Shown here piece after piece: positions 17,621 through 25,694 of a stretch of DNA of 34,047 nucleotides. Below the pieces are notes generated by a model, which was not told the origin of the DNA, searched no databases, and saw only the letters and a program-made list of their open reading frames with translations. Position numbers and translations under genes: made by a program. This stretch comes from Parachlamydiaceae bacterium (GTDB taxonomy: Bacteria; Chlamydiota; Chlamydiia; Chlamydiales; Parachlamydiaceae). Numbering within the stretch: position 1 is the stretch's first letter; every line of letters starts with the position of its first letter. The stretch covers positions 1 through 34,047 of the forward strand of contig JACDES010000019.1 of assembly GCA_013816265.1 (NCBI GenBank). Direction: 5' to 3'.

Positions 17621-18817
17621 ATGCACATGAATAAAAGTTTTCTAGATAATCTTCAAAATCAACTTGAAGATCTTAAGACTAATGGTCTTTTTAAGCAGGA
17701 ACGAGAAATCATCTCTCCTCAAAATGGATTGATCACAATAAAAGATGGAAGAAAAGTTCTTAATTTTTGTGCAAATAATTACCTAGGTTTAGCTAATCAT
17801 CCAGATATTATCGCTGCAGCCAAGCAAAGTTATGATCAATACGGCTATGGTTTGGCATCTGTACGTTTTATTTGTGGAACCCAAACAGTTCATAAAAAGC
17901 TAGAAGAGCGTCTTTCTAAATTTTTAGGAACAGACGATACAATACTATATTCTTCCTGCTTTGATGCTAATGGTGGATTATTTGAAACTCTTCTTGGTCC
18001 TGAAGATGCCGTCATTAGTGATTCTCTAAATCATGCAAGTATCATTGACGGAATTCGTCTTTGCAAAGCAAAACGCTACCGATATGAAAATAACGACATG
18101 GTAAGCCTCGAAGCCCAATTAATTGAAGCCAAAGATGCACGATACCGCCTTATTGCCACGGATGGCGTTTTTTCAATGGACGGAACTATTGCCAACTTAA
18201 AGGCCATTTGCGACTTAGCAGATAAATATGATGCTCTTGTAATGGTTGACGACTCCCATGCCGTTGGATTTATTGGAGCAAATGGAAAAGGAACACATGA
18301 ATACTGCCAAGTGATGAATCGTGTTGATATCATCACTGGAACATTAGGGAAGGCGCTTGGTGGAGCCTCCGGAGGATATACATCTGGAAGGAAGCCTATT
18401 ATCGATTGGCTCCGCCAGCGTTCTCGCCCCTATCTTTTTTCCAACACTTTAGCTCCAAGCATCGCTGCAGCATCTTTAAAAGTTTTAGATTTAATTGAGA
18501 GTTCGGACGATAGACGTAAGCGAATCCAAGAAAACAGTAAGCTATTCAGAGAAAAAATGACTGCGTTGGGCTTCAATTTGGTTCCTGGCAACCATGCGAT
18601 TATTCCAGTCATGCTTGGTGATGCAAAACTAGCTCAAGATTTTGCAGCACGCATGTTAACCGAGGGTGTTTATGTCATTGGTTTTTGCTATCCTGTCGTC
18701 CCACAAGGAAAAGCTCGCATTCGTACCCAAATCTCTGCAAGCCATTCTCCTGAAGATATTACACGTGCTGTGGAAGCATTTAAAAAGGTTGGAAAAGAAT
18801 TAGGTGTTATTAATTAA
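17621..18817 (+). CDS. kbl: 2-amino-3-ketobutyrate CoA ligase (glycine C-acetyltransferase)
   Basis: This PLP enzyme cleaves 2-amino-3-ketobutyrate with CoA to give glycine and acetyl-CoA, the second step of threonine breakdown. Landmarks are the N-terminal [13 protein letters not shown], the substrate region [15 protein letters not shown], the aspartate in [13 protein letters not shown], and the PLP lysine in [15 protein letters not shown]. Near the C-terminus comes [17 protein letters not shown]. The length of 398 residues is standard for Kbl and the alpha-oxoamine synthase family. The partner enzyme tdh lies 110 bases downstream, which makes Kbl the best choice over BioF or ALA synthase. 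Two ATGs (17621 and 17627) are possible starts, and neither has a clear ribosome site. Confidence 0.95.
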   Translation: MHMNKSFLDNLQNQLEDLKTNGLFKQEREIISPQNGLITIKDGRKVLNFCANNYLGLANHPDIIAAAKQSYDQYGYGLASVRFICGTQTVHKKLEERLSKFLGTDDTILYSSCFDANGGLFETLLGPEDAVISDSLNHASIIDGIRLCKAKRYRYENNDMVSLEAQLIEAKDARYRLIATDGVFSMDGTIANLKAICDLADKYDALVMVDDSHAVGFIGANGKGTHEYCQVMNRVDIITGTLGKALGGASGGYTSGRKPIIDWLRQRSRPYLFSNTLAPSIAAASLKVLDLIESSDDRRKRIQENSKLFREKMTALGFNLVPGNHAIIPVMLGDAKLAQDFAARMLTEGVYVIGFCYPVVPQGKARIRTQISASHSPEDITRAVEAFKKVGKELGVIN

Positions 18818-18869
18818 ATTTAATCAAATTAATTTATACTACTTACAGACAATACGAGAAGTAAATAAA

Positions 18870-18898
18870 TTGACAAACAAACAACACTTTACTATTTT
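18870..18898 (+). promoter_or_regulatory. Promoter candidate for tdh
   Basis: TTGACA at 18870-18875 is a perfect -35 hexamer. After 17 bases comes TATTTT at 18893-18898, matching four of six -10 positions. It lies in the 110-base gap between kbl and tdh, 30 bases before the tdh start. This would give tdh its own transcript in addition to read-through from kbl. Confidence 0.4.
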
Positions 18899-18927
18899 TG
18901 TAGTATAAATAAATAATCGAGGTCTAA

Positions 18928-19953
18928 ATGAAAGCAATAGTAAAAAAAGAATCGAAACCTGGTATATGGATGGAAAACGTCCCAATGCCGAGAGTTGGTG
19001 ATAATGAAGTTTTGATTAAACCACATAAAACATCAATATGCGGAACCGACGTCCATATATATAAATGGGACGCATGGGCGCAAAAAACGGTGCCAGTTCC
19101 ATTGATTATCGGTCATGAATTCATGGGTGAGATTGCTGAATTGGGGAAAAATGTTAAAGGATTAAAAGTAGGCGATCGTGTTAGTGGAGAGGGTCATATT
19201 GTTTGCGGACATTGCCCAGGATGTAGAAAAGGTCAAAAGCATCTCTGTATGAATGTAAGAGGTTTGGGATATCACGTGTCAGGTTGCTTTGCTGAATATT
19301 TCCCATTTCCTGCAGACAATGTATTTATCCTTCCAGATGATATAAAAGACGATATCGCCTCAATTTTCGATCCATATGGAAATGCTGTTCACACAACTCT
19401 AGCATTTAATATCGTTGGAGAAGATGTTCTTATTACTGGTGCCGGCCCTATAGGAATTATGGCTGTAGCGATTGCAAAAAAAGCGGGTGCGCGTAATGTT
19501 GTGATTACAGATGTCAATGAATATCGACTCGATTTAGCACGCAAGATGGGAGCTACAAAAGCGATCAATATCACCAATACATCATTAGATGATGTGATGA
19601 AATCATTGAGAATTGAATATGGCTTTACAGTAGGACTTGAGATGTCGGGTCATCCACAAGGACTAAACACATTACTTGAAAAAGTGCGTCATGGTGGAAA
19701 TATTGCAATTCTAGGAATCTTACCTCCAGGTACAGCAGTGGATTGGGATTTAGTCATTTTCAAAATGTTGACCCTGAAAGGGATCTATGGCCGCGAAATT
19801 TTCTCAACGTGGTATCAGATGGTTCATTTGATTGAGAGTGGTTTAGATTTATCACCAATCATTACACATCATTTCAATGTTGACGATTTCCAAAAAGGTT
19901 TTGATGTGATGTTATCAGGCAAAGCCGGTAAAGTTATTCTGAATTGGATATAG
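18928..19953 (+). CDS. tdh: L-threonine 3-dehydrogenase
   Basis: This zinc-dependent medium-chain dehydrogenase oxidises threonine to 2-amino-3-ketobutyrate with NAD+, feeding Kbl. The catalytic zinc site is visible in [18 protein letters not shown] and IIGHEFMG. The structural zinc cysteines are in [15 protein letters not shown], and the nucleotide-binding motif is [20 protein letters not shown]. The KWDAWAQ stretch is characteristic of threonine dehydrogenase rather than other alcohol dehydrogenases. At 341 residues it is full length. GAGGT at 18919-18923 precedes the ATG by four bases. It forms a catabolic pair with kbl, turning threonine into glycine and acetyl-CoA. Confidence 0.96.
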   Translation: MKAIVKKESKPGIWMENVPMPRVGDNEVLIKPHKTSICGTDVHIYKWDAWAQKTVPVPLIIGHEFMGEIAELGKNVKGLKVGDRVSGEGHIVCGHCPGCRKGQKHLCMNVRGLGYHVSGCFAEYFPFPADNVFILPDDIKDDIASIFDPYGNAVHTTLAFNIVGEDVLITGAGPIGIMAVAIAKKAGARNVVITDVNEYRLDLARKMGATKAINITNTSLDDVMKSLRIEYGFTVGLEMSGHPQGLNTLLEKVRHGGNIAILGILPPGTAVDWDLVIFKMLTLKGIYGREIFSTWYQMVHLIESGLDLSPIITHHFNVDDFQKGFDVMLSGKAGKVILNWI

Positions 19954-19970
19954 AAACGCTAAGATAGGGA

Positions 19971-20295
19971 GTTTAGAAAAATTAAACACAAAGACACAAA
20001 GCGAGACAGTTGCCCTCGGCACCCCTATCAGTAAATAACAAAAGGTGTTTTTTTAAGTCACAACTCTTAAGACTTAAAGGAGGGTCCTCTCTTCGTGTCT
20101 TTGTGTCTTTGTGTTTAATTCTCACCCAACTTATACACAATGAGTTTAGAAAATTCAACACAAAGACACAAAGGCACGAAGAGAGGACCTTCTTTAGAAT
20201 CTTAAGAGTTAAATTTTCTATACTCGTTGCATTAGTTAGATGGGAATTAAACACAAACTATTAAAAGATTCCTCTCATCGTGCCTTTGTATCTCC
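19971..20295. repeat. Cluster of ACACAAAGACACAAAG-family repeats with long inverted repeat
   Basis: Four related blocks occur between tdh and the copper ATPase. A single plus-oriented arm lies at 19971-20001. A long inverted repeat follows, with 57-base arms at 20064-20120 and 20152-20208 that are imperfectly complementary and share TCCTCTCTTCGTG and ACACAAAGACACAAAG cores. A degenerate piece lies at about 20245-20295 (GAATTAAACACAAA, then ATTCCTCTCATCGTGCCTTTG). The same arms occur at 9099-9222 and 13775-13822. Open reading frames across this block are by-products of the repeats. Confidence 0.88.
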
Positions 20296-20313
20296 TTAAC
20301 AAAATCTAACTAG

Positions 20314-20346
20314 TGTCGCAAAAATGTCGTAAAAATGTCGCAAAAA
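20314..20346. repeat. Three tandem 11-bp repeats (TGTCGCAAAAA)
   Basis: TGTCGCAAAAA at 20314-20324, TGTCGTAAAAA at 20325-20335 and TGTCGCAAAAA at 20336-20346 form a perfect-period array with one substitution. The array ends five bases beyond the stop codon of the minus-strand copper ATPase gene. The A-tracts are phased at 11 bp, close to the helical repeat, so intrinsic bending is likely. Confidence 0.85.
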
Positions 20347-20350
20347 ATTT

Positions 20351-22816
20351 TTAAATCTTTTGCCTAATTCTCTGCGCATTAAACAATACAATTAAGCTGC
20401 TTGCTACCATGGCAAAGGCTGCAAAAATCGGAGATAAAAATCCTGTCATGGCTAACCCAATTCCGATGATGTTATAGATGAATGCCCAAAAGAGATTCTG
20501 CTTCACAATACGATGCCCCTTCATTGCAATTTGGCGCATCTCTGGAATAATCATTAATCGATCCGTTGTCAACAATATATCGGAAACTTGTATAGAAGCA
20601 TCGGTAGCAGTCAAGACCGCTATTCCAATATTTGCTGCTGTCAACGCAGGAGCATCATTAATTCCATCCCCTAACATTGCAACAACTTCACCACTTTGTC
20701 TCAATTCATAAATTAATTTTCTTTTTTGCAATGGATGACATTCCCCATACCAATCCTTAAATCCACACTGTTCTGCTACAAGTTGCACCGTTCTATTAGC
20801 ATCTCCAGATAAGAGAAGAGTTTTGGCATCTACCAAGCTATCAATAGTCTTTTTTGCATCTTTCCGCAAGATATCGCCCAAAACAATTTTTGCTAAATAT
20901 TCCTTATTTTTTCCAAAATATACGACTGTTCCAATAATTGATGGTTCTTTTTCACAGGTTTCAGGAATAACAACATTTTGTTCCTTCAAAAATCGTAATG
21001 ATCCAATATAATATTGATCATCTCCTACCATCCCTCGAAGACCTTTTCCAATAATTTCCTCACTTTTTTCGATCTGGCCAGTATAACACAACAACGCTCG
21101 ATTAATCGCTACCGAAATTGGATGATTTGAACATGCAACTAATGCTTTTAAATATGTTTTAGATATAAATTCTATTTCTGTAAGCCCGTCGAGGACCTTA
21201 AAATTCCCTTCTGTAATTGTACCTGTTTTATCAAAAGCATAAATTGTCTCCTTGCCTAAAGCAGCAAGGCATCCTCGATTACGTACGATTGCCCCAATTT
21301 TTGATAATGCATTCAAGACATGAGACTCTGCAAGAGGTGCTGCGATTCCAATAGCACAGGGGCACGAGATGAGAAGAACGGATATTGCTCGGATAATAGC
21401 CGTTTGTATAAAAGTGTAGCCAGGATCTGCGATTTCCATCATCAGACAAAATAATGAAGTGATTAATGCCAATCCAAAAACGATTGGAACAAACCATCGT
21501 ACAATCGGATCGACAGCACGTACATATTGCGATTTATGCCCAATATCCTGCTCTACCATCGATATAATGCGATGCAAGGCTGTTTCTTCTGTTAACGATG
21601 TCACTTTTAACACAAGTCGCCCTTGCATGACTATAGAACCCGCCAAAACTAAGGATCCATTTTTTTTGAGTACCGGTAAAGATTCACCTGTCATGAGAGA
21701 TTCATCACAAGCTCCTTCTCCCTTTTCCACAACACCATCTAAAACTATTTTTTCTCCAGTCAATGCAATTATGCGATCACCAATTGCAATTTCTTTCAAA
21801 GGAACAAACTGCTCATTTCCATTACCAAAAAGCTTTCGTCCTCTTCTCGGAAGTCCTCGTGTTAGCCTTATTAGAGAGTCCTTTGCAGAAAATTTTGCCT
21901 TCGATTCAATAATTTTTCCAAGCAATACAAAAACAACAATCACTGTCATTGAATCAAAATAGACAATAGAACTTTCATTCAACATCTCATATAATGATAA
22001 ACAAAATGCTGCCACCATTCCTATAAGGACTAGGGTCTCCATTCCCCACACACCAACGCGTAGACCTGTAAAAAAGCGACGCCATATAGGCCAAGAACAA
22101 TAAGTGATAACAGGAAGGGATCCTACCGCAGATAACAACGTGAATAATTGAGTATATCCTGTCGTTTCTGCTTCAAAATAACTGGCGTAAATCGGATAGG
22201 CAAACATCATGATATTTGCTGAACAAAAAGCTGCAATGATAAATCGTAGATATAACGAAGAACTTACCACTTTCTTTTCATCATCTTGCAAGTCTTTAGG
22301 GGTATAGCCTAAACGACTAATCAATTGAAATATTTTTTCTTTTGTGATAATTCGTTGTGAAAATTGAATGGAGGCTAAATCGGTCGAATAATCAACAGTA
22401 CAGCTACGAATACCTTTTTGTTGCATAAGGATAAGATAAATCACTTGAGCGCAAGATGGACACCACATTTCCTCAACTTCGAAGTAAATTCTTTTTGTAT
22501 CTTCATCTTGGTAATCTTCTAATGTACTTTTTGATATTTGCTCAATCAAATCGGGATTGGAAATGAGCCCCGATTTCAATGCTTGTTGAAATAAGGGGTG
22601 TTCTTTAAAGTTAACAAGAGCTTCCTGACAAAATAAAATTTGATAGACTGCATGACATCCGGCACAGCAAAATGCATTCGTTCCATCTACATAACCGCCC
22701 CGTTTTATTGGAGTTGCGCATAACACACATGCTTGTAACGTATCTTCTAAGTTCTTTTGATTCATTATCAATACATTTTCCAAATTAAAACTTGCTTTTA
22801 TATCATTATTAATCAT
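20351..22816 (-). CDS. CcoI/FixI-like heavy-metal (copper) P-type ATPase
   Basis: This is a P1B-type ATPase predicted to pump copper out of the cytoplasm. The N-terminal zinc-ribbon-like region has CVLC (Cys30, Cys33) and FCCAGCHAVYQ (Cys50, 51, 54), a layout typical of CcoI/FixI-type pumps. An HMA metal-binding domain follows with MWCPSCAQ (Cys119, Cys122). The membrane CPC motif is ISCPCAIGIAAP. Also present are the TGES actuator loop, DKTGTITEG phosphorylation site, NHPIS and GDGINDAPAL. All catalytic residues are intact in about 820 residues with eight predicted helices. CcoI pumps supply copper to cytochrome oxidase, and a detoxification role is the alternative. ATG 22816 gives the longest reading. 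ATG 22765 (MNQKNLED) is also plausible. It is divergent from def. Confidence 0.9.
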   Translation of the reverse strand: MINNDIKASFNLENVLIMNQKNLEDTLQACVLCATPIKRGGYVDGTNAFCCAGCHAVYQILFCQEALVNFKEHPLFQQALKSGLISNPDLIEQISKSTLEDYQDEDTKRIYFEVEEMWCPSCAQVIYLILMQQKGIRSCTVDYSTDLASIQFSQRIITKEKIFQLISRLGYTPKDLQDDEKKVVSSSLYLRFIIAAFCSANIMMFAYPIYASYFEAETTGYTQLFTLLSAVGSLPVITYCSWPIWRRFFTGLRVGVWGMETLVLIGMVAAFCLSLYEMLNESSIVYFDSMTVIVVFVLLGKIIESKAKFSAKDSLIRLTRGLPRRGRKLFGNGNEQFVPLKEIAIGDRIIALTGEKIVLDGVVEKGEGACDESLMTGESLPVLKKNGSLVLAGSIVMQGRLVLKVTSLTEETALHRIISMVEQDIGHKSQYVRAVDPIVRWFVPIVFGLALITSLFCLMMEIADPGYTFIQTAIIRAISVLLISCPCAIGIAAPLAESHVLNALSKIGAIVRNRGCLAALGKETIYAFDKTGTITEGNFKVLDGLTEIEFISKTYLKALVACSNHPISVAINRALLCYTGQIEKSEEIIGKGLRGMVGDDQYYIGSLRFLKEQNVVIPETCEKEPSIIGTVVYFGKNKEYLAKIVLGDILRKDAKKTIDSLVDAKTLLLSGDANRTVQLVAEQCGFKDWYGECHPLQKRKLIYELRQSGEVVAMLGDGINDAPALTAANIGIAVLTATDASIQVSDILLTTDRLMIIPEMRQIAMKGHRIVKQNLFWAFIYNIIGIGLAMTGFLSPIFAAFAMVASSLIVLFNAQRIRQKI

Positions 22817-22879
22817 AAAATAATACTTATTTCAAAAATAAATGAGATTATTAATTGTTTTAATTTAAATGAGATCTAT

Positions 22880-23425
22880 ATGATTCTTCCATTAGCTTAT
22901 TATGGTAATCCAATCTTGCGTAAAAAAGCTGCTCCAGTAACAGATATTAATGATGATCTTCGGAAGCTTGTAGCAAATATGGACGAAACATTGATGGATC
23001 ATAATGGAGCAGGCTTAGCTGCCCCTCAAGTGCAACATTCGATAGCTTTATTTCTCACCTCTTTTTCACGCTATGTGAAAGACCCAAATCACGAAGAAGG
23101 TGGATATATTGTAACTGAGCCAACAAGAGTGTTTATCAATCCCAAAATTATCAGTTATTCTGAAGAAATTTGGGAATTAGAACAGGGGTGTTTATCAATT
23201 CCAGGACCATTTGGTATTGTCCCACGCCCAGCAAAAGTCACTATGCAAGCAATGGACTTAGAAGGCAAAACATTCGTGGAAGAATTTGCTTATCACAATG
23301 CTCAAGTCGTCATGCACGAAAATGATCACTTAAATGGCGTCCTCTATATTGACCGAATAAGTCCTAGAGAAAGAAAAGCCATGGAAGCAACATTAAGGGA
23401 AATAAAGAAAAAATATAATCATTAA
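22880..23425 (+). CDS. def: Peptide deformylase
   Basis: This metalloenzyme removes the formyl group from the N-terminal methionine of new proteins. The three family motifs are present: GAGLAAPQV (residues 43-51), EQGCLSIPG with the metal-binding cysteine, and QVVMHENDHLNG with the HExxH metal site. At 181 residues it is standard length. The ATG at 22880 gives MILPLAYYGNPILRKKA, the usual N-terminus. A longer in-frame reading from 22757 would overlap the divergent ATPase gene and lacks family similarity. The gene for the membrane protein at 23436 follows ten bases after the stop, so the two probably share a transcript. Confidence 0.96.
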   Translation: MILPLAYYGNPILRKKAAPVTDINDDLRKLVANMDETLMDHNGAGLAAPQVQHSIALFLTSFSRYVKDPNHEEGGYIVTEPTRVFINPKIISYSEEIWELEQGCLSIPGPFGIVPRPAKVTMQAMDLEGKTFVEEFAYHNAQVVMHENDHLNGVLYIDRISPRERKAMEATLREIKKKYNH

Positions 23426-23435
23426 ACAAGGTTTT

Positions 23436-24353
23436 ATGTTAAGCGGATCCATATCATTAGTAAAAAGTTATATAAGTGGAAGCTGTGTCGATCGTACTTT
23501 AGATTTAATAATTGAACGCTCGACGAAAAATTTGTCTGAAGTAAATCGAAACACATTCAATGATTTTAATAAAACTCAGGTTAAAATCGCGATGCTGTGG
23601 TTAGCGGCTTCTACAGTGTTGATTACAACGATAGCGACCCCTTTAATGCCTCTTAGCATAGGCTATAAAGTGTGTGCAATAGCATTGACTCCCTTAGCCA
23701 ATCCTTTATGTAAAAATGTTAAGGTTTACGCTTGTAATTGGAAAAGTCAAACCATTGATCATACCTCTAGTATTTTTTTAGCTTCAATTTTTGTTATAGG
23801 GCAAGTTGGGGTTATGAATTTGATGAAACCGAGCAAGTTCTTTATTCCGTATTCTCTTCTTCTTTCAAATATCACACTTTGCAGTAACATATTTTTGCAT
23901 TTATGCGTTGATCAACTAATGAAACAAACAAAAAAAGACTCTGATGATTTTCGTCAAAATATAGTCAATGACACAATTAATTTTGAAGCAAGAGCAAAAG
24001 AATTGGAGCGTCAGTTAAGAGAAATTGACGGTTTTATTAATGATAGGCCTGATTTACATAAAATATGTATCGAGTACATGGAAAAATTCCCAGAATATAT
24101 TGTTTGGGCAAAGCCTGTTGAAACAATGCCATTAAATTCTAATATAATAAAGGCGCGGTCTCATGCGCAATTTAAAGTAGCTAATCTGAATACTCAATTA
24201 AGGGAACGTAAGGAATTTATCGAGCGACATAAAGAAGTTTATGATGCCTTTGTAGAACATATTCAAAAGGCCAATCAAGAGAATGGCCACCCAGCATCTG
24301 TCCCATTAATGTTGACATCCCTTAAGGGAAATTCAGAGGAAGAAAAGACCTAA
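23436..24353 (+). CDS. Unknown membrane protein with paired hydrophobic domains (Inc-like layout)
   Basis: I do not recognise the family. The first 50 residues are polar. Two bilobed hydrophobic regions follow: about 51-95 (MLWLAASTVLITTIATPLMP, then a second lobe) and about 112-160 (FLASIFVIGQVGVMNLM, then SLLLSNITLCSNIFLHL). From about 165 onward the protein is charged and helical, with likely coiled coils (EARAKELERQLREIDGF and NTQLRERKEFIERHKEVYD). Paired hydrophobic lobes without a signal peptide, plus cytoplasmic coiled coils, is the layout of chlamydial inclusion-membrane proteins. That assignment is inference from topology. AAGG lies about five bases before the ATG at 23436. Position ten bases after def suggests co-transcription, although no functional link is obvious. 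Confidence 0.75.
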   Translation: MLSGSISLVKSYISGSCVDRTLDLIIERSTKNLSEVNRNTFNDFNKTQVKIAMLWLAASTVLITTIATPLMPLSIGYKVCAIALTPLANPLCKNVKVYACNWKSQTIDHTSSIFLASIFVIGQVGVMNLMKPSKFFIPYSLLLSNITLCSNIFLHLCVDQLMKQTKKDSDDFRQNIVNDTINFEARAKELERQLREIDGFINDRPDLHKICIEYMEKFPEYIVWAKPVETMPLNSNIIKARSHAQFKVANLNTQLRERKEFIERHKEVYDAFVEHIQKANQENGHPASVPLMLTSLKGNSEEEKT

Positions 24354-24423
24354 AGGACGTAAAGGACAAAAAGGACTTTGCACCAAAGGTCGTTTTCGTC
24401 CTTTTGGTCCCTTAAGTCCTTTT
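24351..24423. terminator. Long AAGGAC/GTCCTT hairpin between convergent genes
   Basis: Arms of 26 bases (24351-24376 and 24398-24423) are complementary except at four positions, with a 21-base loop. The left arm is built from three AAGGAC repeats and the right arm from GTCCTT repeats. It begins inside the stop codon of the plus-strand gene and ends 12 bases before the secG stop on the minus strand. It could act as a bidirectional transcription end point. There is no long uridine run, so it could equally be a repeat element. Confidence 0.55.
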
Positions 24424-24434
24424 CGTTCTTTCCA

Positions 24435-24725
24435 CTATTCTTCGATATGTTCCATTGTGAAGGCAGGAGCATTTGTTCTTGCGCGGCCCATCGCATTAGT
24501 CCATAGAGAAAGTACGATACACGCGATAAAAAATATAAACGCTAGCCAAGCTGTAAACTTCTTCAAAACATCAGCCGTAGAAGTACCAAAAACCGATTCT
24601 CTCGCTTCTCCACCAAATGAAGAGCCTAAACCAGAGCTTTTGCTTTCCTGCATCAAAATGACTCCACAAAGTAGAACAGACAAGAAAATGAATATCGCAA
24701 TTGTAAAAAAGTAAAGAAATGTCAT
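24435..24725 (-). CDS. secG: Protein translocase subunit SecG
   Basis: This is the small auxiliary subunit of the SecYEG protein-export channel in the inner membrane. The protein has two membrane helices (about residues 4-25 and 58-76) separated by the conserved cytoplasmic loop LMQESKSSGLGSSFGG, which is diagnostic for SecG. At 96 residues it has the usual size with a short polar tail. Its ATG overlaps the tpiA stop by four bases (24722-24725), so it is translationally coupled to tpiA. Exported proteins encoded nearby include the lipoproteins and OmcB. Confidence 0.95.
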   Translation of the reverse strand: MTFLYFFTIAIFIFLSVLLCGVILMQESKSSGLGSSFGGEARESVFGTSTADVLKKFTAWLAFIFFIACIVLSLWTNAMGRARTNAPAFTMEHIEE

Positions 24726-25516
24726 ACTGATTCAACCTTAAAGTTTAAAATAGACTCACTATCATCAATGATTTTAACAAAAGTTTCAAGAGAAAGTGAT
24801 GCTCCACCGATTAAAAGTCCGTCAATATCGGGTTCATTCAATAAATCTTTAGCATTTATTGCTGTAACCGATCCGCCATATTGTATAATAATTTTTTGAG
24901 CTGTCTCGACATTGAAAATTTCTCCCAATAACTCGCGACAAAAAAGATGCATTTTTTGAGCTTCTTCCGGAGTTGGGGTATATCCCGTTCCTATCGCCCA
25001 CACGGGTTCATAGGCAATAATTAAATTTTCGATATCAGAAGTTTCAATTCCAGCCAAACATTCTTTTAGCTGCCTACGAAGAACCTCTTGAGTTTGCCCT
25101 TCATCATATTCCTCTTTCGTTTCTCCAATACAAAGTACAGGCTGTAAATGATCTTTTATCGCACGTTTTACTTTACGATTGATAAATGCATTATCTTCAT
25201 GGAAATAACGACGTCGCTCCGAATGCCCAAGCAATACAAATTTAGCTCCGACATCTTTTAACATCGAAGCAGCAATTTCGCCTGTAAAAGCACCTTCAGA
25301 TGCATCATTCATATTCTGAGCACCAATCACTAGTTTGGTATTCTCAGATTTTTTTACTAATGTCTGTATCATCGTATAAGGAACAGCTAAATAAACCTGG
25401 GTTGAATGTCCTTCTATTGAAGGGATTAACGTTTCAACAAAAGTTTGAGCTTCCTTAAGGGTTTTATTCATCTTCCAATTGCCCGTGATGACCTTGGGTC
25501 GATGACTTTGAGGCAT
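24722..25516 (-). CDS. tpiA: Triosephosphate isomerase
   Basis: This enzyme interconverts dihydroxyacetone phosphate and glyceraldehyde 3-phosphate in glycolysis and gluconeogenesis. All active-site elements are present: GNWKMN (Asn13, Lys15), the catalytic histidine in LLGHSERRRYF, the catalytic glutamate in AYEPVWAIGTG, and the phosphate-binding loops IQYGGSVT and LIGGASL. At 264 residues it is only slightly longer than the norm, through an N-terminal MPQSHRP extension. AAGGAA at 25522-25527 lies five bases before the ATG. It heads a tpiA-secG pair and is divergent from xseA across a gap of about 180 bases that should hold both promoters. Confidence 0.97.
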   Translation of the reverse strand: MPQSHRPKVITGNWKMNKTLKEAQTFVETLIPSIEGHSTQVYLAVPYTMIQTLVKKSENTKLVIGAQNMNDASEGAFTGEIAASMLKDVGAKFVLLGHSERRRYFHEDNAFINRKVKRAIKDHLQPVLCIGETKEEYDEGQTQEVLRRQLKECLAGIETSDIENLIIAYEPVWAIGTGYTPTPEEAQKMHLFCRELLGEIFNVETAQKIIIQYGGSVTAINAKDLLNEPDIDGLLIGGASLSLETFVKIIDDSESILNFKVESV

Positions 25517-25694
25517 ATAAATTCCTTAGTTTATAGAATCTTTGTGACATTTTACCACAAAATGCATTGATTATAAACTCAAAATTCCAATTTTAATAAA
25601 ATTTTATTATTTCCATCCTATCAAATACTTATTTTTTCCTTTTCGATTCAACCCGATCATGATAAAATGTCTTTTAACTTAAGATAGTTTTATT

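Noticed and set aside
19982..20264. Two open reading frames of about 85-90 codons on opposite strands between tdh and the copper ATPase
   Set aside because: They run through the inverted repeat cluster and mirror each other's composition. They have no ribosome site and no family-like sequence.
22757..22879. N-terminal extension of the peptide deformylase reading frame by 41 codons
   Set aside because: The extension is low-complexity Ile/Asn-rich sequence overlapping the start of the divergent ATPase gene. The standard deformylase N-terminus begins at 22880.
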